The notes: generated by a model not told the origin, from the sequence alone. Shown: positions 9,273 through 20,372, counted from the stretch's first letter. The stretch: DNA of 64,000 bases from Linum tenue (GCA_946122785.1 CAMGYJ010000008.1:13417475-13481474), one strand, 5' to 3'. Program-made: numbers and translations.

Positions 9273-12200
9273 CTAATGCAAGCATTGATGGTCTCACAAT
9301 ATCAGACAACGAGTTCAAGCACGCCTTACCCAACACTTTTGTGCTTGAAACTGCGACGTTGGTCGTTCCTCCATCCCCGCTCCTGATTTCGAGTGGTCCA
9401 AAATCTCCATGGTACAAATAAGCTTCAGCCACGTTGGCCCCAACGGCAAACGGCTTTGTGTCAGCCTGTACCACCTCAACAACACCGTCTTCATTCCAAA
9501 ACATCAAACACTGATGCAGCGATGAAGGAATGCACTTGTTGGCGTGGATCCAATCCCGGCCAAGTAGTGCATTGTAGCTTATCATTCCATCCACGACGAA
9601 GAAGGCACTCATCCGCTTCTGTGATCCAACTCCCACAACCACTGGGAGGATTCCCCGTGCAGAAGTGGACCCGCCATTGAAGCTTGTCACAAACACTTCC
9701 GTTGGGATCAAGTCATTAGTGTTCTTGCCCAACTTCTTCAGCATCCTTGTTGGCGTCACATTTACTGCAGCGCCATTGTCAACTAAGACTCTCGACATTG
9801 GTACGTCATCAAGTGTGGCCCTGATGTAGAGAGGCCTCAAATGACGCATCATTTTCGGCTCGGGCTCGTTAAAAACAACGACCATGTTTGATTCTTCACA
9901 CGCGGTTCCTTCGTCCACGGCTTTCGCTTTCTCTTCTGCAGCCTGGATAGATTTCTCCAGCTTGTCGAAGTCCGATTCCCATGTGATATTCTCCACCGGC
10001 ACACTTGTTGACTCTTTCGGGCCTTGGTATAACACGTAAAAAGGATATCTTCCCTCATCTTCGCCTAGTGGCCCAACAGCTTTGTGGCCTGCTTCGTACA
10101 GCTCTTTCAGGATTCTCTGCGAACTCTTGTTCTGCCTGGCTGACTCTACTGCCAAGTCAATCCAACCATTCGTGCGGGCCATCATTGCACTCCACGGCTC
10201 AACCTCGATTGGCAGATCCGCAGACTCGCCAACCAGCTCTGCCGCAGCTGGCTCCTCATTCTCCTCCTCTAAAGTCAGTTGAGCAAAACCGCTCATCAGC
10301 TCAGCAACGTTGACCTCTTGAGCAGCCTCGTCCAACTCCTCAACCTCCATCACGACCTCGCCATCCTCTCCCTGATTTTCCAAATCAATGTGGAAAATCA
10401 AAGGCAAGATGTAATTGTTCACCACAACCGGTGGTAGACTTCCAAACTGGATCGTCATGGGTGCACCTTGGTTGTCATCATCGTCATCCTTGTTTTTCCG
10501 ATCGAATTTCGACTTCGGCTCCTCCAATTCCAACATCTCCTCTTCGATGAGGGAGTCATCCAACTCAGCATCGTACTCGGCCTCCCCCGGGACTCCCTGC
10601 TCGTTCTCGTCCAGGTTGTCCTCGACAACCTTTCCAGCACCGGCCACAGTCACTCTCAGACCCGTGGCAGAGTTGTCTACGTTCACATTTGCTTGCAAGT
10701 TTGCAATCCTCCTTCCTTGAGCATTCTTGCGGAGGTACCTTCGATACTGCGTCCTTGTCATCGCGTCAACCGCGATGGGCTGCTGACGACGGACGTCGTA
10801 GGTGTGCCAACCACCCCGTGGCACATTTGGCATCCTGAAGGTTCTCCTAACAGGTGGGGGAGCTCTCACCGGTTGGGCAAGTCCAAAAGGGAGACTTTTG
10901 AAAGGTGGGGCGCTTTGAGCAACCCACTGCCTGCGTTGCCCTCTTCCCCACGCTGGTGCACGTACTCCTTCAACGCTGCGTTCATATGAGGGGTACCTCG
11001 GTCTGAACTGTCGTGGTCCCAATCTCTGGTGGACCGACTGGCTCGGTCCCGCTCCCCCAATGGTTAGCTTTCCGCGACACTGGGCACACAACTTCTCTTC
11101 CTCAACTGGGTCCAAGCGTGGCCCCTCCTGCACTTGGGAGGATGAAGCTCCCTGGGCCACATCAGAACTACCACTCGGCGGCGGCGATGTGTCAACCACC
11201 AACTTGAAGCGTGGCAGGTTGATCTTAGAGAAATCGGGATTGACCATGTTGACACCGACAACGTTTGGGAACGGGTCTGTGTCAACAATCATGGCCTCCT
11301 TCCTCGGCTCTGGGAACTTGAACCGATCTTTCTCAATTGCATCCTGCACAACGTTGCGAAACACAACACACATGTTAGTTGAATGAGATGCACTGTTGTG
11401 CCATTTACAGTATCGTTTCCCTTTTAATTTTTCAGCTGGCGGGATAGTATGCCCCCCAGTCAACTTAATTTGACCATCTTTGTAAAGCTGGTCGAAAATC
11501 AGTTCTGATTTTGAGATATCAAAGGAATATTTTCTAGTTTGAATCGGGGCACGATTGGGCTTTCCACCTTGTGGTTCCCCATCGGCCTTGGCTAGAGAAG
11601 CACACACATATGGCTTCCCCTGCACAATCTCGGCCAAATCAACTTCAACTTCGTCAACATCGTTGCCGACGTTATTCACACCATAGTTTTCAAAATTAGG
11701 GAAACATTGTCCGCGAGAGCCACTTCTCTTATGTTCTTCTTCACGGAGAAGAGATTCATATCTAACAGCGCAGGACATCAATTGAAACAAATCAGAAAAC
11801 TCCCTATCTTGAAACTTTTTACGAAGTTCAAAATTCAATCCACCCTGGGCCAGTTTAACAAACTCGCGTTCTGTCAAGTTCACAAAACAGCGATTTCTTG
11901 CATTTTTAAAGTTCGTTAAAAAGTGTTCCACTGTTTCTCCTGGCTGTTGGCGCATTCGTGCCAAGTCTGCCATTGTCACCTCTGGCTCAGGACGGTAAAA
12001 CTGGGCATGGAACATTTGTTCCACTTGCTGCCAAGTTTGAACCGAGTTCGATGGCAAGTTGACGTACCATGCGAATGCAGAGCCGGTCAACGAGTTGCCA
12101 AACAAACGCAACTTCAAGAAATCACTCACATCACCACACTGAACCGTGAATCGTCCAACATGCTCGACGGTGGACTGATCCCCAGTCCCGCTGAAGGTGA

Positions 12201-13155
12201 TGAAATCAGGCACGCGAAAACCACGTGGAAAGGGGTAGTATCTATCAACCCAATCCGGATATGGTTTTCGATACACCGGCGGCATCGCTGGTCTAATCCC
12301 TAAACCAAACTGATCCGCCAGCATCTGTGCTACTTGATCTCGAATCGCATTAACGTCTTGCCCCCCGAGTTGCCCCCCTTGTGGTATGAATCCACCAGGA
12401 TCCATGCCAAGCCCGCTTGGAGGCGGAGGCACGTTTTGTGGGTAGCCGCGTGGCGGAACATGATCATTGTTGATCGTTCCTCCACCACCAGCACCGCTCA
12501 TCGGAGCCGTGTAAGGTCTGGCCTCCGGAATATTTTGTGGACCCCCACCGTGAAACGGCGGTGGTTCAACCCGAGTGTGAGCGGCAGTGCTAGTCTCGCC
12601 AAGATTAACTCGCGGAGTTGGTGGGTTCATCACCGGTGTCGGCGAAGCTCCTTGTCTTGGCGGACTAATTCGAGCACTGTTGTTTGGAAAACCAGTTTCG
12701 CTGTTCAAATTGTTTTCACCGTTTAGCGGCAAATCCCTAGGTTGCGTTACTGGTCTACCCAAGAGCTCCCTGATTTCATTCATATCACGTAGATTTTTAT
12801 CCCCGAAAACATCAAAATCATGTCTGTTTTTAGTCACAACTTCAAAGAGTTGGCCTAAACGCCTATCAACACGAGACTCAAGAGAATCATGTCGTGCAGT
12901 TAAAGCGTCAAAACGTTGATTTACCTCGCCTTTGAAGCCTGCGAACTCATTGTTGAGGCTAGCAAACATGCGACGGTTCTCCTCCATGAAATGGCGGATT
13001 GACAAATCTCCAGTCGGCCCAGCTGTGGACGGCGGATTCTCGGACCCGCCGATGTCTTCAGCACCGATTCCTTGGCCTCCTTCAATGTTGGCCACATGTT
13101 CCTCCACGATTCCGGGCGGAACATCCCCTTCCGGATTCCTTCGTCGCGGAGCCAT
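9250..13155 (-). CDS. gag-pro: Gag-protease polyprotein of family G, copy 1
   Basis: A 1,301-residue polyprotein that would form the particle and process itself. Residues 60-120 look like a coiled coil. A proline/glycine-rich linker (about 160-265) follows. Residues 315-430 are a retrotransposon Gag capsid core (LTGSAFAWYVNLPSNSVQTW, then FYRPEPEVTMADLARMRQQP). At 583-596 lies a C-x2-H-x4-H-x4-C zinc-binding pattern (CKWHNSASHSTNMC). An acidic stretch lies near 890. The protease at about 1,100-1,215 has VDNGAAVN (Asp1126; DNG where most have DTG or DSG) and LLGRDW near 1,198. The start ATG lies 12 bp inside the primer site. No RT follows. The mix fits the Ty3/gypsy Tat lineage, from family knowledge and not a search. 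Confidence 0.9.
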   Translation of the reverse strand: MAPRRRNPEGDVPPGIVEEHVANIEGGQGIGAEDIGGSENPPSTAGPTGDLSIRHFMEENRRMFASLNNEFAGFKGEVNQRFDALTARHDSLESRVDRRLGQLFEVVTKNRHDFDVFGDKNLRDMNEIRELLGRPVTQPRDLPLNGENNLNSETGFPNNSARISPPRQGASPTPVMNPPTPRVNLGETSTAAHTRVEPPPFHGGGPQNIPEARPYTAPMSGAGGGGTINNDHVPPRGYPQNVPPPPSGLGMDPGGFIPQGGQLGGQDVNAIRDQVAQMLADQFGLGIRPAMPPVYRKPYPDWVDRYYPFPRGFRVPDFITFSGTGDQSTVEHVGRFTVQCGDVSDFLKLRLFGNSLTGSAFAWYVNLPSNSVQTWQQVEQMFHAQFYRPEPEVTMADLARMRQQPGETVEHFLTNFKNARNRCFVNLTEREFVKLAQGGLNFELRKKFQDREFSDLFQLMSCAVRYESLLREEEHKRSGSRGQCFPNFENYGVNNVGNDVDEVEVDLAEIVQGKPYVCASLAKADGEPQGGKPNRAPIQTRKYSFDISKSELIFDQLYKDGQIKLTGGHTIPPAEKLKGKRYCKWHNSASHSTNMCVVFRNVVQDAIEKDRFKFPEPRKEAMIVDTDPFPNVVGVNMVNPDFSKINLPRFKLVVDTSPPPSGSSDVAQGASSSQVQEGPRLDPVEEEKLCAQCRGKLTIGGAGPSQSVHQRLGPRQFRPRYPSYERSVEGVRAPAWGRGQRRQWVAQSAPPFKSLPFGLAQPVRAPPPVRRTFRMPNVPRGGWHTYDVRRQQPIAVDAMTRTQYRRYLRKNAQGRRIANLQANVNVDNSATGLRVTVAGAGKVVEDNLDENEQGVPGEAEYDAELDDSLIEEEMLELEEPKSKFDRKNKDDDDDNQGAPMTIQFGSLPPVVVNNYILPLIFHIDLENQGEDGEVVMEVEELDEAAQEVNVAELMSGFAQLTLEEENEEPAAAELVGESADLPIEVEPWSAMMARTNGWIDLAVESARQNKSSQRILKELYEAGHKAVGPLGEDEGRYPFYVLYQGPKESTSVPVENITWESDFDKLEKSIQAAEEKAKAVDEGTACEESNMVVVFNEPEPKMMRHLRPLYIRATLDDVPMSRVLVDNGAAVNVTPTRMLKKLGKNTNDLIPTEVFVTSFNGGSTSARGILPVVVGVGSQKRMSAFFVVDGMISYNALLGRDWIHANKCIPSSLHQCLMFWNEDGVVEVVQADTKPFAVGANVAEAYLYHGDFGPLEIRSGDGGTTNVAVSSTKVLGKACLNSLSDIVRPSMLALGGPPKFE

Positions 13156-13167
13156 TCGAACACACGC

Positions 13168-13185
13168 GTCCCACCAGGTGTGCCA
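13168..13185 (-). other. Primer binding site of G copy 1
   Basis: The minus strand reads TGGCACACCTGGTGGGAC, separated by AAT from the LTR terminus (GCCAACGAAACA) at 13,189. It defines the 5' end of the internal region. Confidence 0.85.
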
Positions 13186-13188
13186 ATT

Positions 13189-13417
13189 TGTTTCGTTGGC
13201 GAAACTCGTGTGTTAACTGTGCACGGTTTTCAAGAAAAACACAAAAACACACGTCAATCACAACCGTCAAATATCCGCCGCCGGTGTCGGCGCCGTTGAT
13301 TTGATCGATTAAAATAGAAACAAAGACGATCGTCAAATGGCCGCCGCCGGTGTCGGCGTCGTTGATTTGATCGATACACCTTTGACTTCTAATCAAACAA
13401 CTGTTATTCGGTTCAAC
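13189..13417 (-). repeat. 5' LTR of G copy 1, reduced to U5
   Basis: Only the last 229 bp of the 5' LTR survive, including two leader repeats (GGTGTCGGCGCCGTTGATTT type) and the GACTTCTAATC segment. At about 13,417 (after GGTTCAAC) the sequence jumps to a second gag fragment. The intact copy continues into R and U3 (32,800-34,535). Confidence 0.8.
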
Positions 13418-13911
13418 GGACTAATTCGAGCACTGTTGTTTGGAAAACCAGTTTCGCTGTTTAAATTGTTTTCACCGTTTAGCGGCAAATCCCTAGGTTG
13501 CGTTACTGGTCTACCCAAGAGCTCCCTGATTTCATTCATATCACGTAGATTTTTATCCCCGAAAACATCAAAATCATGTCTGTTTTTAGTCACAACTTCA
13601 AAGAGTTGGCCTAAACGCCTATCAACACGAGACTCAAGAGAATCATGTCGTGCAGTTAAAGCGTCAAAACGTTGATTTACCTCGCCTTTGAAGCCTGCGA
13701 ACTCATTGTTGAGGCTAGCAAACATGCGACGGTTCTCCTCCATGAAATGGCGGATTGACAAATCTCCAGTCGGCCCAGCTGTGGACGGCGGATTCTCGGA
13801 CCCGCCGATGTCTTCAGCACCGATTCCTTGGCCTCCTTCAATGTTGGCCACATGTTCCTCCACGATTCCGGGCGGAACATCCCCTTCCGGATTCCTTCGT
13901 CGCGGAGCCAT
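13393..13911 (-). pseudogene. gag: Duplicated 5' fragment of the family G gag
   Basis: A second copy of the first 165 residues of the Gag polyprotein starts at its own ATG (13,911). It ends in LNRITVV translated from the adjacent U5 sequence. The breakpoint (ARISP, GGACTAATTCGAGC) lies inside the proline-rich linker. It keeps its own primer site and LTR end upstream, so it is the 5' end of a third G element, fused to the U5 of copy 1. Confidence 0.85.
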
Positions 13912-13923
13912 TCGAACACACGC

Positions 13924-13941
13924 GTCCCACCAGGTGTGCCA
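13924..13941 (-). other. Primer binding site of the third, truncated G element
   Basis: The minus strand reads TGGCACACCTGGTGGGAC with an AAT spacer to the LTR end at 13,945. Confidence 0.8.
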
Positions 13942-13944
13942 ATT

Positions 13945-14246
13945 TGTTTCGTTGGCGAAACTCGCGTGTTCAATGTGCACTGGTTTCAAGTAAACACAAA
14001 CACGAAATCAGACAAAATCGTCAAATATCCGCCGCCGGTGTCGGCGCCGTTGATTTGATCGATTAAAACAGAGTCAAAGGTGTATCGATCGCTAACACAG
14101 TCGTCTTGATTAGAAGTCAGTGGCGCATTAATTCGATCAAATCAACATCGTCGTTTGGCACGCCGGCGGTGGTATTTGGTCAGAAAATAGTGGTGCATCC
14201 GTTCAATCGGCACCGCAAGAGTTTCCACCGCGAAACATCAAATCAA
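13945..14246. repeat. Two opposed LTR scraps
   Basis: 13,945 to about 14,093 is a minus-strand family G U5 that differs from copy 1 (CAATGTGCACTGGTTTCAAG), so it comes from another element. About 14,094-14,246 is a plus-strand family W R-U5 piece that starts at the tRNA-like GATTAGAAGTCA. It breaks at ATCAAATCAACA into internal 3' sequence. The join at 14,247 shares ATCAACAACGCCG-like bases with position 1,477, a possible microhomology. Confidence 0.7.
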
Positions 14247-15456
14247 CAACGCCGTTTTGCTGAACCAGCCCTGCGGCAATTTGCTTGCGGGATTGGTGAG
14301 AATCACGAACAACCCTGATATAAAAAAAAAAATTCAGTTCTGCCGCAACAGCTCTGGCAGAAGGAAAAAAAAAAATTTGCAGTTCTGCCGCTGTTGCAAA
14401 CAGCTCTGGCGGAAGTTAAAAAAAAAGATTATATAATAATAGGGCCGCCAACGGCCCTGATTAAAAGGAAAAGACGGACTCCCAACGCTGCGGCTGTTTC
14501 CAACAGCCCTGAAGAAAAAAAAAAGAGGTAATTTCGGCCACAACCGCGCCGATGAGAGAGAGAAAAATCGAAGCCGTTTGGAAGGAAAACAGCGTTGTCG
14601 GGACCGAGCTCTCCTTGTTTGAGAAGGAAGGGGAGTTTGGCCAAAGCAGAGGTGTTGCAGCGTACTTTTATTTTATATCGAAGTTGGGTTGGATTTGTTT
14701 ATAAGCTGACCACGCAAAGCTGCTAAGAAACACTCCTACCTTGTTGGCCGCATAATTGATTGGCTTGGAAAAATTGATCTTTGTAAAAGATTATAATTAA
14801 TATTTTATTGGCCATCACCCAACCACAAACAGGTTTGTTTGGACGCAGCAACTTTGCAAATTTAAACAAAAAAATGTACAAGTGCAAAAGGAAAAGGAAG
14901 CTGCGTTGCACTTGTCGTGGCTGCAGCGTCACAAGAGGATTAAAGAAAAATCCTCAAAAGAGAGAAGCTGGCCAATTAAACAATGTTGGAGTTTGGCTGA
15001 AGCAATGGTGCGGCCACGGGATTGGTTCGGTGCGGGAAGGAAAGTAAACGAGGCTGCAGCCTTGTGCGTCCTCTATGTCACGTAAGAAGTAAAATAAATA
15101 ATCGAAACACTAGTATTTTTTCGGAGAACAATGGCGTTGGCCGCACAACTGCGTAGCAAATCCTTTTGGCTTAAATTAATTTTTAATTATAGCTAAAAGG
15201 AATATATTCGGCCAAGTTGATTCAACGAGTTTAGACCAAAACAACATATTTGGCCACAGCTTTGCAAGAGGAAAACAACATTACGACCCCGTTTCAAGTT
15301 TGAGAAGGAGTGCGTAAGGCCAGCACTGTTGGTAAGTGAATTCTGACCCACTAGCAATTTTGCTCAGTCTTGCTTCGGTTCTTAGAAATTTTAGGTTATT
15401 GGACTGTGTCAACAATTTGGTTCATAATTCTTATAAACCAAATTGTGGGGGGCATT
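14247..15456 (+). mobile_element. Family W 3' internal region, second copy
   Basis: Nearly identical to 1,477-2,695, differing mainly in A-tract lengths. It contains the hairpin array (to about 14,526), the hairpin 15,406-15,465 and the polypurine tract ending at 15,456. No ORF precedes it, since the coding part has been replaced by the LTR scrap. Confidence 0.8.
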
Positions 15457-16140
15457 TGTTGACACCTAAAATTAATGTGGCCTGAATTAAATGCCGCATT
15501 AATTAGTCTCGGCATTTAATTCGATACCGCGGGTAAAGAACGGTGTCGTTTGGAGTCGAGCGGTGTCGAGGAGAGTTAAAACGATACTGCGAAACAGAAA
15601 AACGGTACCGCAAGGAAGCTCAGCGGTACCGCAACACCGGAAACGACACCGCTGGCCGAAAATAAAAAAGGGCCGCGCGTGGGTATTGGAGAAGGAGTTT
15701 TCTCTAATTAATTATTATTTTTTCCTTGTTGGATTGGGAGAAGCGGCACCGAGGAGAGCTAAAACGGTGCCGCGGAATTAAAAACGGTACCGCGAGGAAG
15801 CCCAACGGTACCGCTATACTAGCAAACGACAGTGTTTAATAATAAACAGTGTCGGGGAAGAAAAAAACAAACGAAGCTGGTTGGGAAAGAAAACGACACG
15901 ACAAGGCTGGAAGCGGAGTCGTTTAATATTAAAACGATGTCGCGGGTAGAATCAAGCGGAGCTGTTTGGGAAAGGAAACGACATCGCGGGATCATGAAAA
16001 CAACTCACGTAAAGTTCACGCGAAGCAGTTTGAGGAGCGAAGCGGTTGAGACACGTGGGATTTCAGGACGGGGCAGTTGAGGAAGCAGTTCTACAGAGCG
16101 TGAAGACTACGAAGTTGGTTTTAGATAAAATCAACCCTGC
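15457..16140 (+). repeat. Family W LTR truncated in R
   Basis: It starts with the standard terminus after the polypurine tract and matches 2,696-3,375 almost base for base. G-box at 16,052. It breaks off just after the TATA-like box (AGATAAAATCAACCCTGCAAG) and passes into an A-rich hairpin unit. Confidence 0.8.
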
Positions 16141-16204
16141 AAGAAGAGAGGGGGGAAAAAAATCTGCAGCACTGCTGCTGTTTCCCAACAACACTGGCGG
16201 GATA

Positions 16205-16362
16205 TAAAAAAAAAAGATGGGAAAAAACCAACGTGTGTAAAGCCAGCTGAGATGAATCGTGGTATTTACGGATGGCTTGTTTGGTTTGATCATTGGAGTT
16301 GGAATTGGGTATGGAATTTTGGCATGATGGTTTATGCCAAAGTCGACCCTGTCTTTATTTAG
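16205..16362 (+). pseudogene. Tail fragment of a divergent family W protein
   Basis: The frame reads KPTCVKPAEMNRGIYG, then the tail GWLVWFDHWSWNWVWNFGMM and VYAKVDPVFI, with a TAG stop ending at 16,362. Only the last 50 or so residues are present. A single hairpin unit and A-tract (about 16,165-16,220) sit where the ORF body should be. The tail differs from the others at several positions (DHWSWNWVWNF), so it represents a separate subfamily. Confidence 0.75.
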
Positions 16363-18861
16363 CTATTATTAAGATAATTAAATTGTGGCTAATTTAAGCC
16401 ATATAATATATTACTAAAAAAAAAAGTTGTTTGTGAAAGAACAGCTCTACGGCGGAAGGGAACAACGTTGTTTCAAAATAAAAAAAATTCAGCGTGGTTA
16501 GCCTAAACTCAGGGGAACAGAGTCGTTTGGGTGAAAAATCACGCTAGGAAGTTGTTTTAACTGTGCTGTTTGACGATAAATAATAATTTTTAAAAATAAA
16601 ATATTTTGTGCCACAGCGTTGAGCAACGATGTTGGCTGAAAGAATTGTGACCGCAGCATCGCAAGGGAAAATGAAAGTATATCTACTGCAGCTTTGCGTT
16701 TGGGATTATCAGCCGGTCAGCTTTGTTTTAAAATTAGAAAAAACGTTCACGGGCCAAACAGTGGTGTGCATGGACTTTTGATGGCCGAATTTCTTTTGAT
16801 GGCCATTAAAATATGTTTAAGAAAAAAAAAGAGAATCCAAACACGGCTATCTTAGCCGAGCAGAGCTGCAATTGCAATTCTATTGTGGATAAAAAAATTG
16901 CAAAGGAAACAAGCATGTTTCAGGTCCAGCAGTGTCGCTTTATTTTCTCACCAACATTGTGGTGACCGCAAAGCGGATGAAATAACACCGTGGTGAAACG
17001 CAACGGTATTGTTCCGGAGAAAGACATCGGACCCAATTGAAAAAAAAAGAAATTTGATTTTCGCATGGGGAAAACAATAATGTTTAGAAAAACATAAGGA
17101 AAAGTAATACGCCGTTGTTTACCCAAAACAGCGTTGCAGGGCCAAAGCAGCGTTGCGGCGGCCGGGGGTTCAAACAAACGTTGGAGAGTTGGAGTTGAAG
17201 TCAATTTGGTTAAACACTTGGCCGCAAGGTTGCCCAGGAGAAAGAAAGAAAGACCAAACGAGGACGTTTTGGCCAAATCCTCAATGCGGAGCCGCTGGAG
17301 CGGTGCCGTTTATTTTCTCTCCAGTAGAGTTTGGGCGCCACACTGTTGTTGAAAGAAGAAAAAAATTTTTTAACGTTGTTTGAGGTTAAACATCAATGTT
17401 TGGCCAATTAGGTTGAAAGACTACTCCAACTTTTATTGCCACAAACTTGCTTGGCATATGCAAAGTTGGTCTTTTGTTATTATTACTTTATTGGCCGTCA
17501 ATGCTACTTTTAGGTTTGGTCTGCGTGGTTGAATAGTACGAGTTTGGCAAAGTATGCAGCAAGTATAAAAATTTGCCAACTCCGTTACTACAAAAAAAAA
17601 AAAAGCCTTTAAGGCCATCGGCAGGGTTATGCTGATTCCAGCCGGTGTGGTATCGTTGTTCGATATCAAAATGTTTCTTTCTTATCAAATGAAACTGTTG
17701 TTGGAAGACCATCTTTGCTTTGAGTGAAACAACGATGTTTCATTCCTCGTGGTGTTGGGGTTTGTCGAAACGCTACTGGCAATGATGAAGTTAGAAGGGA
17801 GAAATTGTTGCCCAGACAGTGTTGCTAGTGGCTGTAGCGTTGTAACTTGTAAGAGGGGAGCTGCTGGCGAACTAACAAAAGCCAAATAACGTTGCTGCTG
17901 TGACTAATCGTCGTCGTTTAGGGCACAAGCAGCGATGCGGCTTTTACAAGATTGCGGAATTGGTAAAAGCAGATAAATGCGAGCCGGTCATGTGTCCTCT
18001 CTGAAAAAAATCATGAAACGTTGCCGTGTTGAGAAGAACCAACGTTGTTTAGTGAAACGAAGAAAGAAATAATAAGAAAAGGAAGTTTGGCCTAAACAGT
18101 GTTGTTTAGATGCTACAGCCTACAAGGGTGCAGTGGGGATAACAGGATGCGTGTATGTTTATTGCCCAAAGGCCAACAGCTTTGCGGGTTTGTGATGGGA
18201 GAAAGAGAGCCTACTGCCACTTGTGTAGGCCGACAATAACGAATAAACAAAAAATAAATTTTCCCAAAACAACGTCGTTGAGAGCGAGAAAAATCCGAAC
18301 TGTTGCGGTGAGGAAAACAGCGTTGAAAAAATAGAGAGAGTTCTATTTGGCCAACGTTGAAATAGATTGGTCAAGCTTGTTCCTGCAGCATTGCAGGGGA
18401 TGGTTGTTTTCCCAAAAGCAATTTTGTAGTGCTAGCCTGTAAAGGAACGTGAGCAAGTCAGTTGGTGATTTAGAGGCGCTAATAAACGTTGTCGTTCCGT
18501 GCAAACATCATTGGCGGGTGCATGAGGTGTACTATGTGGAGACTGGAGAGCAGCCTTGCAAGGTGACAAATTAACCAACAATGTTGAAACGTCATCGTCC
18601 TTGAGCCAAGTAAAAACAAAGTTGCTCTTGTGAAGATTTCGCGGTCGCAGAGGGGATAGAAGCAGCCTGAACAGCCCTTCCTACATCAGGAGAATGTTAG
18701 TGGCCATGGTAAGTGAACTTTTCCATACTAGCAAATATCTCGGCCGCTATTCTTGGCAAACCAGGTTGAATCTTATGGAAGTATTTTAGGTGTTTAGGAT
18801 TATGTCAACAATTTGGTTCATAATTCTTATAGTTCTTATAAACCAAATTGTGGGGGGCATT
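16363..18861 (+). mobile_element. Long non-coding 3' region of a divergent W element
   Basis: About 2.5 kb without a credible gene. It starts with the stop-proximal TGGCTAATTTAAGCCA inverted repeat (about 16,385) and ends in the hairpin (18,803-18,869) and polypurine tract. Much of it is built of AACGTTG, GGCCAA and GTTGCGG words. It is about twice as long as the corresponding region in other W elements, and I see no clear copy of it elsewhere in the window. The hairpin loop here carries a 10-bp duplication (ATAGTTCTTA). Confidence 0.7.
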
Positions 18862-19110
18862 TGTTGACACCTAAAATTAATTTGGTCGGAAGTAAATGCC
18901 GCATTAATTAGTCTCGGCATTTAATTCGATACCGCGGGTAAAAAACGGTGTCGTTTGGAGTCGAGCGGTATCGCGGGAAGTTAAAACGATACCGCGAAAC
19001 AGGAAAACGGTACCGCAAGGAAGCTCACCGGTATCGCGGCACTGGAAACGACACTGTTTACCAGAAAACAGGATGTGGGCCGCGCGTGTAGTATTGGTGT
19101 TGGAAAAGGA

Positions 19111-19149
<39 letters not shown>

Positions 19150-20351
19150 TATTCCTTGTGGGAAGGGGAGAAGCGGCACCGCATGGAGACAAGCGGCACC
19201 TCGGAGAGTTAAAACAGTACCGCAAGGAGGCTCAGCGGAACCGCGGCACTGGAAACGACACTGTTTGTCGGAAAACAAGAGGCGGGCCGCGTGTGTAGCA
19301 TTGGTGTTGGAAAAGGAGTATTTTATTTTATTTTATTTATTCCTTGTGGGAAGGGGAGAAGCGGTACCGCATGGAGATAAGCGGTATCGCGGAGAATTAA
19401 AACGGTACCGCGGATTTAAAAACGGTGCCGCGAGAGCCTGATAAGTGGTGCCGATTAATTAAAAACCATATCGGGTAAGTGACTGGCCCAAAAATCCGCC
19501 CAGCCCAAACGTGCGAGATCGCGGCAATTTAATACGTTGGTGCTTCTTTTTAATATGTTAGGTGGTGTGGTTTAATTCAAAAAAGTACCGCGAGTAGGCT
19601 CATCGGTGTCGCGGATTAGAAAACGACAGTGTTTAATATAAAACAATGTCGTGGAGTAAAAAAGCAAACAGAGCTGTTTGGGGAAGAAAACGACATCGCG
19701 TGAGATTCACACCAACCCGAGTGAGGAGGAGATCAAGACGGTTGAGACACGTGGGAGTTCACATCGGAGCAGTTGAGGAAGCGGTTCCACCTAGCGTGAA
19801 GACTACGAAGCGGTTTTTCGAATAAAAGCAGCGGAGCAAGTAGAGAGAGGGGACAACCAAATCAACACAGAAACACATCTGTCAAACTTATCTTTTTCTC
19901 TGTAACTCCTTCGCGGAGCTCTCCTTCCAGGAAGGATCTCCATAGTTGTAGTCTTAGTCGTAGTCGCGGAGCTCTCCACAGGAATCTCCATAGGAGTAGC
20001 GGTAGCGTAGATTCCTCAAAACTCAAACACCCTCGTTCGAACGTAGTTTGGAGAGGTGCGAACCGTAGTAACGGTCGTTCTTGGTTAGAAGTCAGAGGTG
20101 CATCGATCAGATCAACACCGCCCGACGGTGGATATTTGACGGTCACGTTGATTTCACCATTTAGAGGTGCATCGATCAAATCAACGGCGCCGACATTCGG
20201 CGGCGGATATTTGACGGTCGTCTCGATTTCAGCAATTAGCGGTGCAGTCGATCAAACGGCACCGCAAGAGTTTCCACCGCGAAACATCAAATCAACATCG
20301 CCGGAAACGAATTCGGCACCGGCGGTGGCTTTTGTTTTTCCCGAGGAAACA
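18862..20351 (+). repeat. Complete family W LTR (1,490 bp)
   Basis: It runs from TGTTGACACC to GAGGAAACA, with a polypurine tract immediately before it and a primer site immediately after. It is thus 3' LTR of the element to its left and 5' LTR of the one to its right. U3 has CGGTACCG-like palindromes and an ATT microsatellite (19,112-19,150). The G-box is at 19,748 and a TATA-like CGAATAAAAGC near 19,820. Leader repeats and the GGTTAGAAGTCA segment follow at 20,085-20,250. Confidence 0.85.
19112..19150 (+). repeat. ATT microsatellite in U3
   Basis: About 12 TTA units lie between TGGAAAAGGAG and TTCCTTGTGGG. The same U3 position is microsatellite-like in other LTRs (23,317-23,332, 52,881-52,910, and 54,510-54,531 on the other strand) and a plain AATTAATTATT stretch in the rest, so this site expands repeatedly. 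Confidence 0.85.
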
Positions 20352-20354
20352 AAT

Positions 20355-20372
20355 TGGCACACCCGGTGGGAC
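20355..20372 (+). other. Primer binding site
   Basis: TGGCACACCCGGTGGGAC, three bases (AAT) after the LTR end. It has one difference from the majority site. Confidence 0.85.

Noticed and set aside
10468..10989. 173-codon frame opposite the gag-protease ORF (and 29,846-30,367)
   Set aside because: It lies entirely antisense to the long coding frame, has no family features, and is duplicated only because its host ORF is.
19073..19441. Frame with a leucine run across the ATT microsatellite
   Set aside because: It is a translation of a microsatellite and of CGGTACCG words in U3; the matching antisense frame gives an asparagine run.
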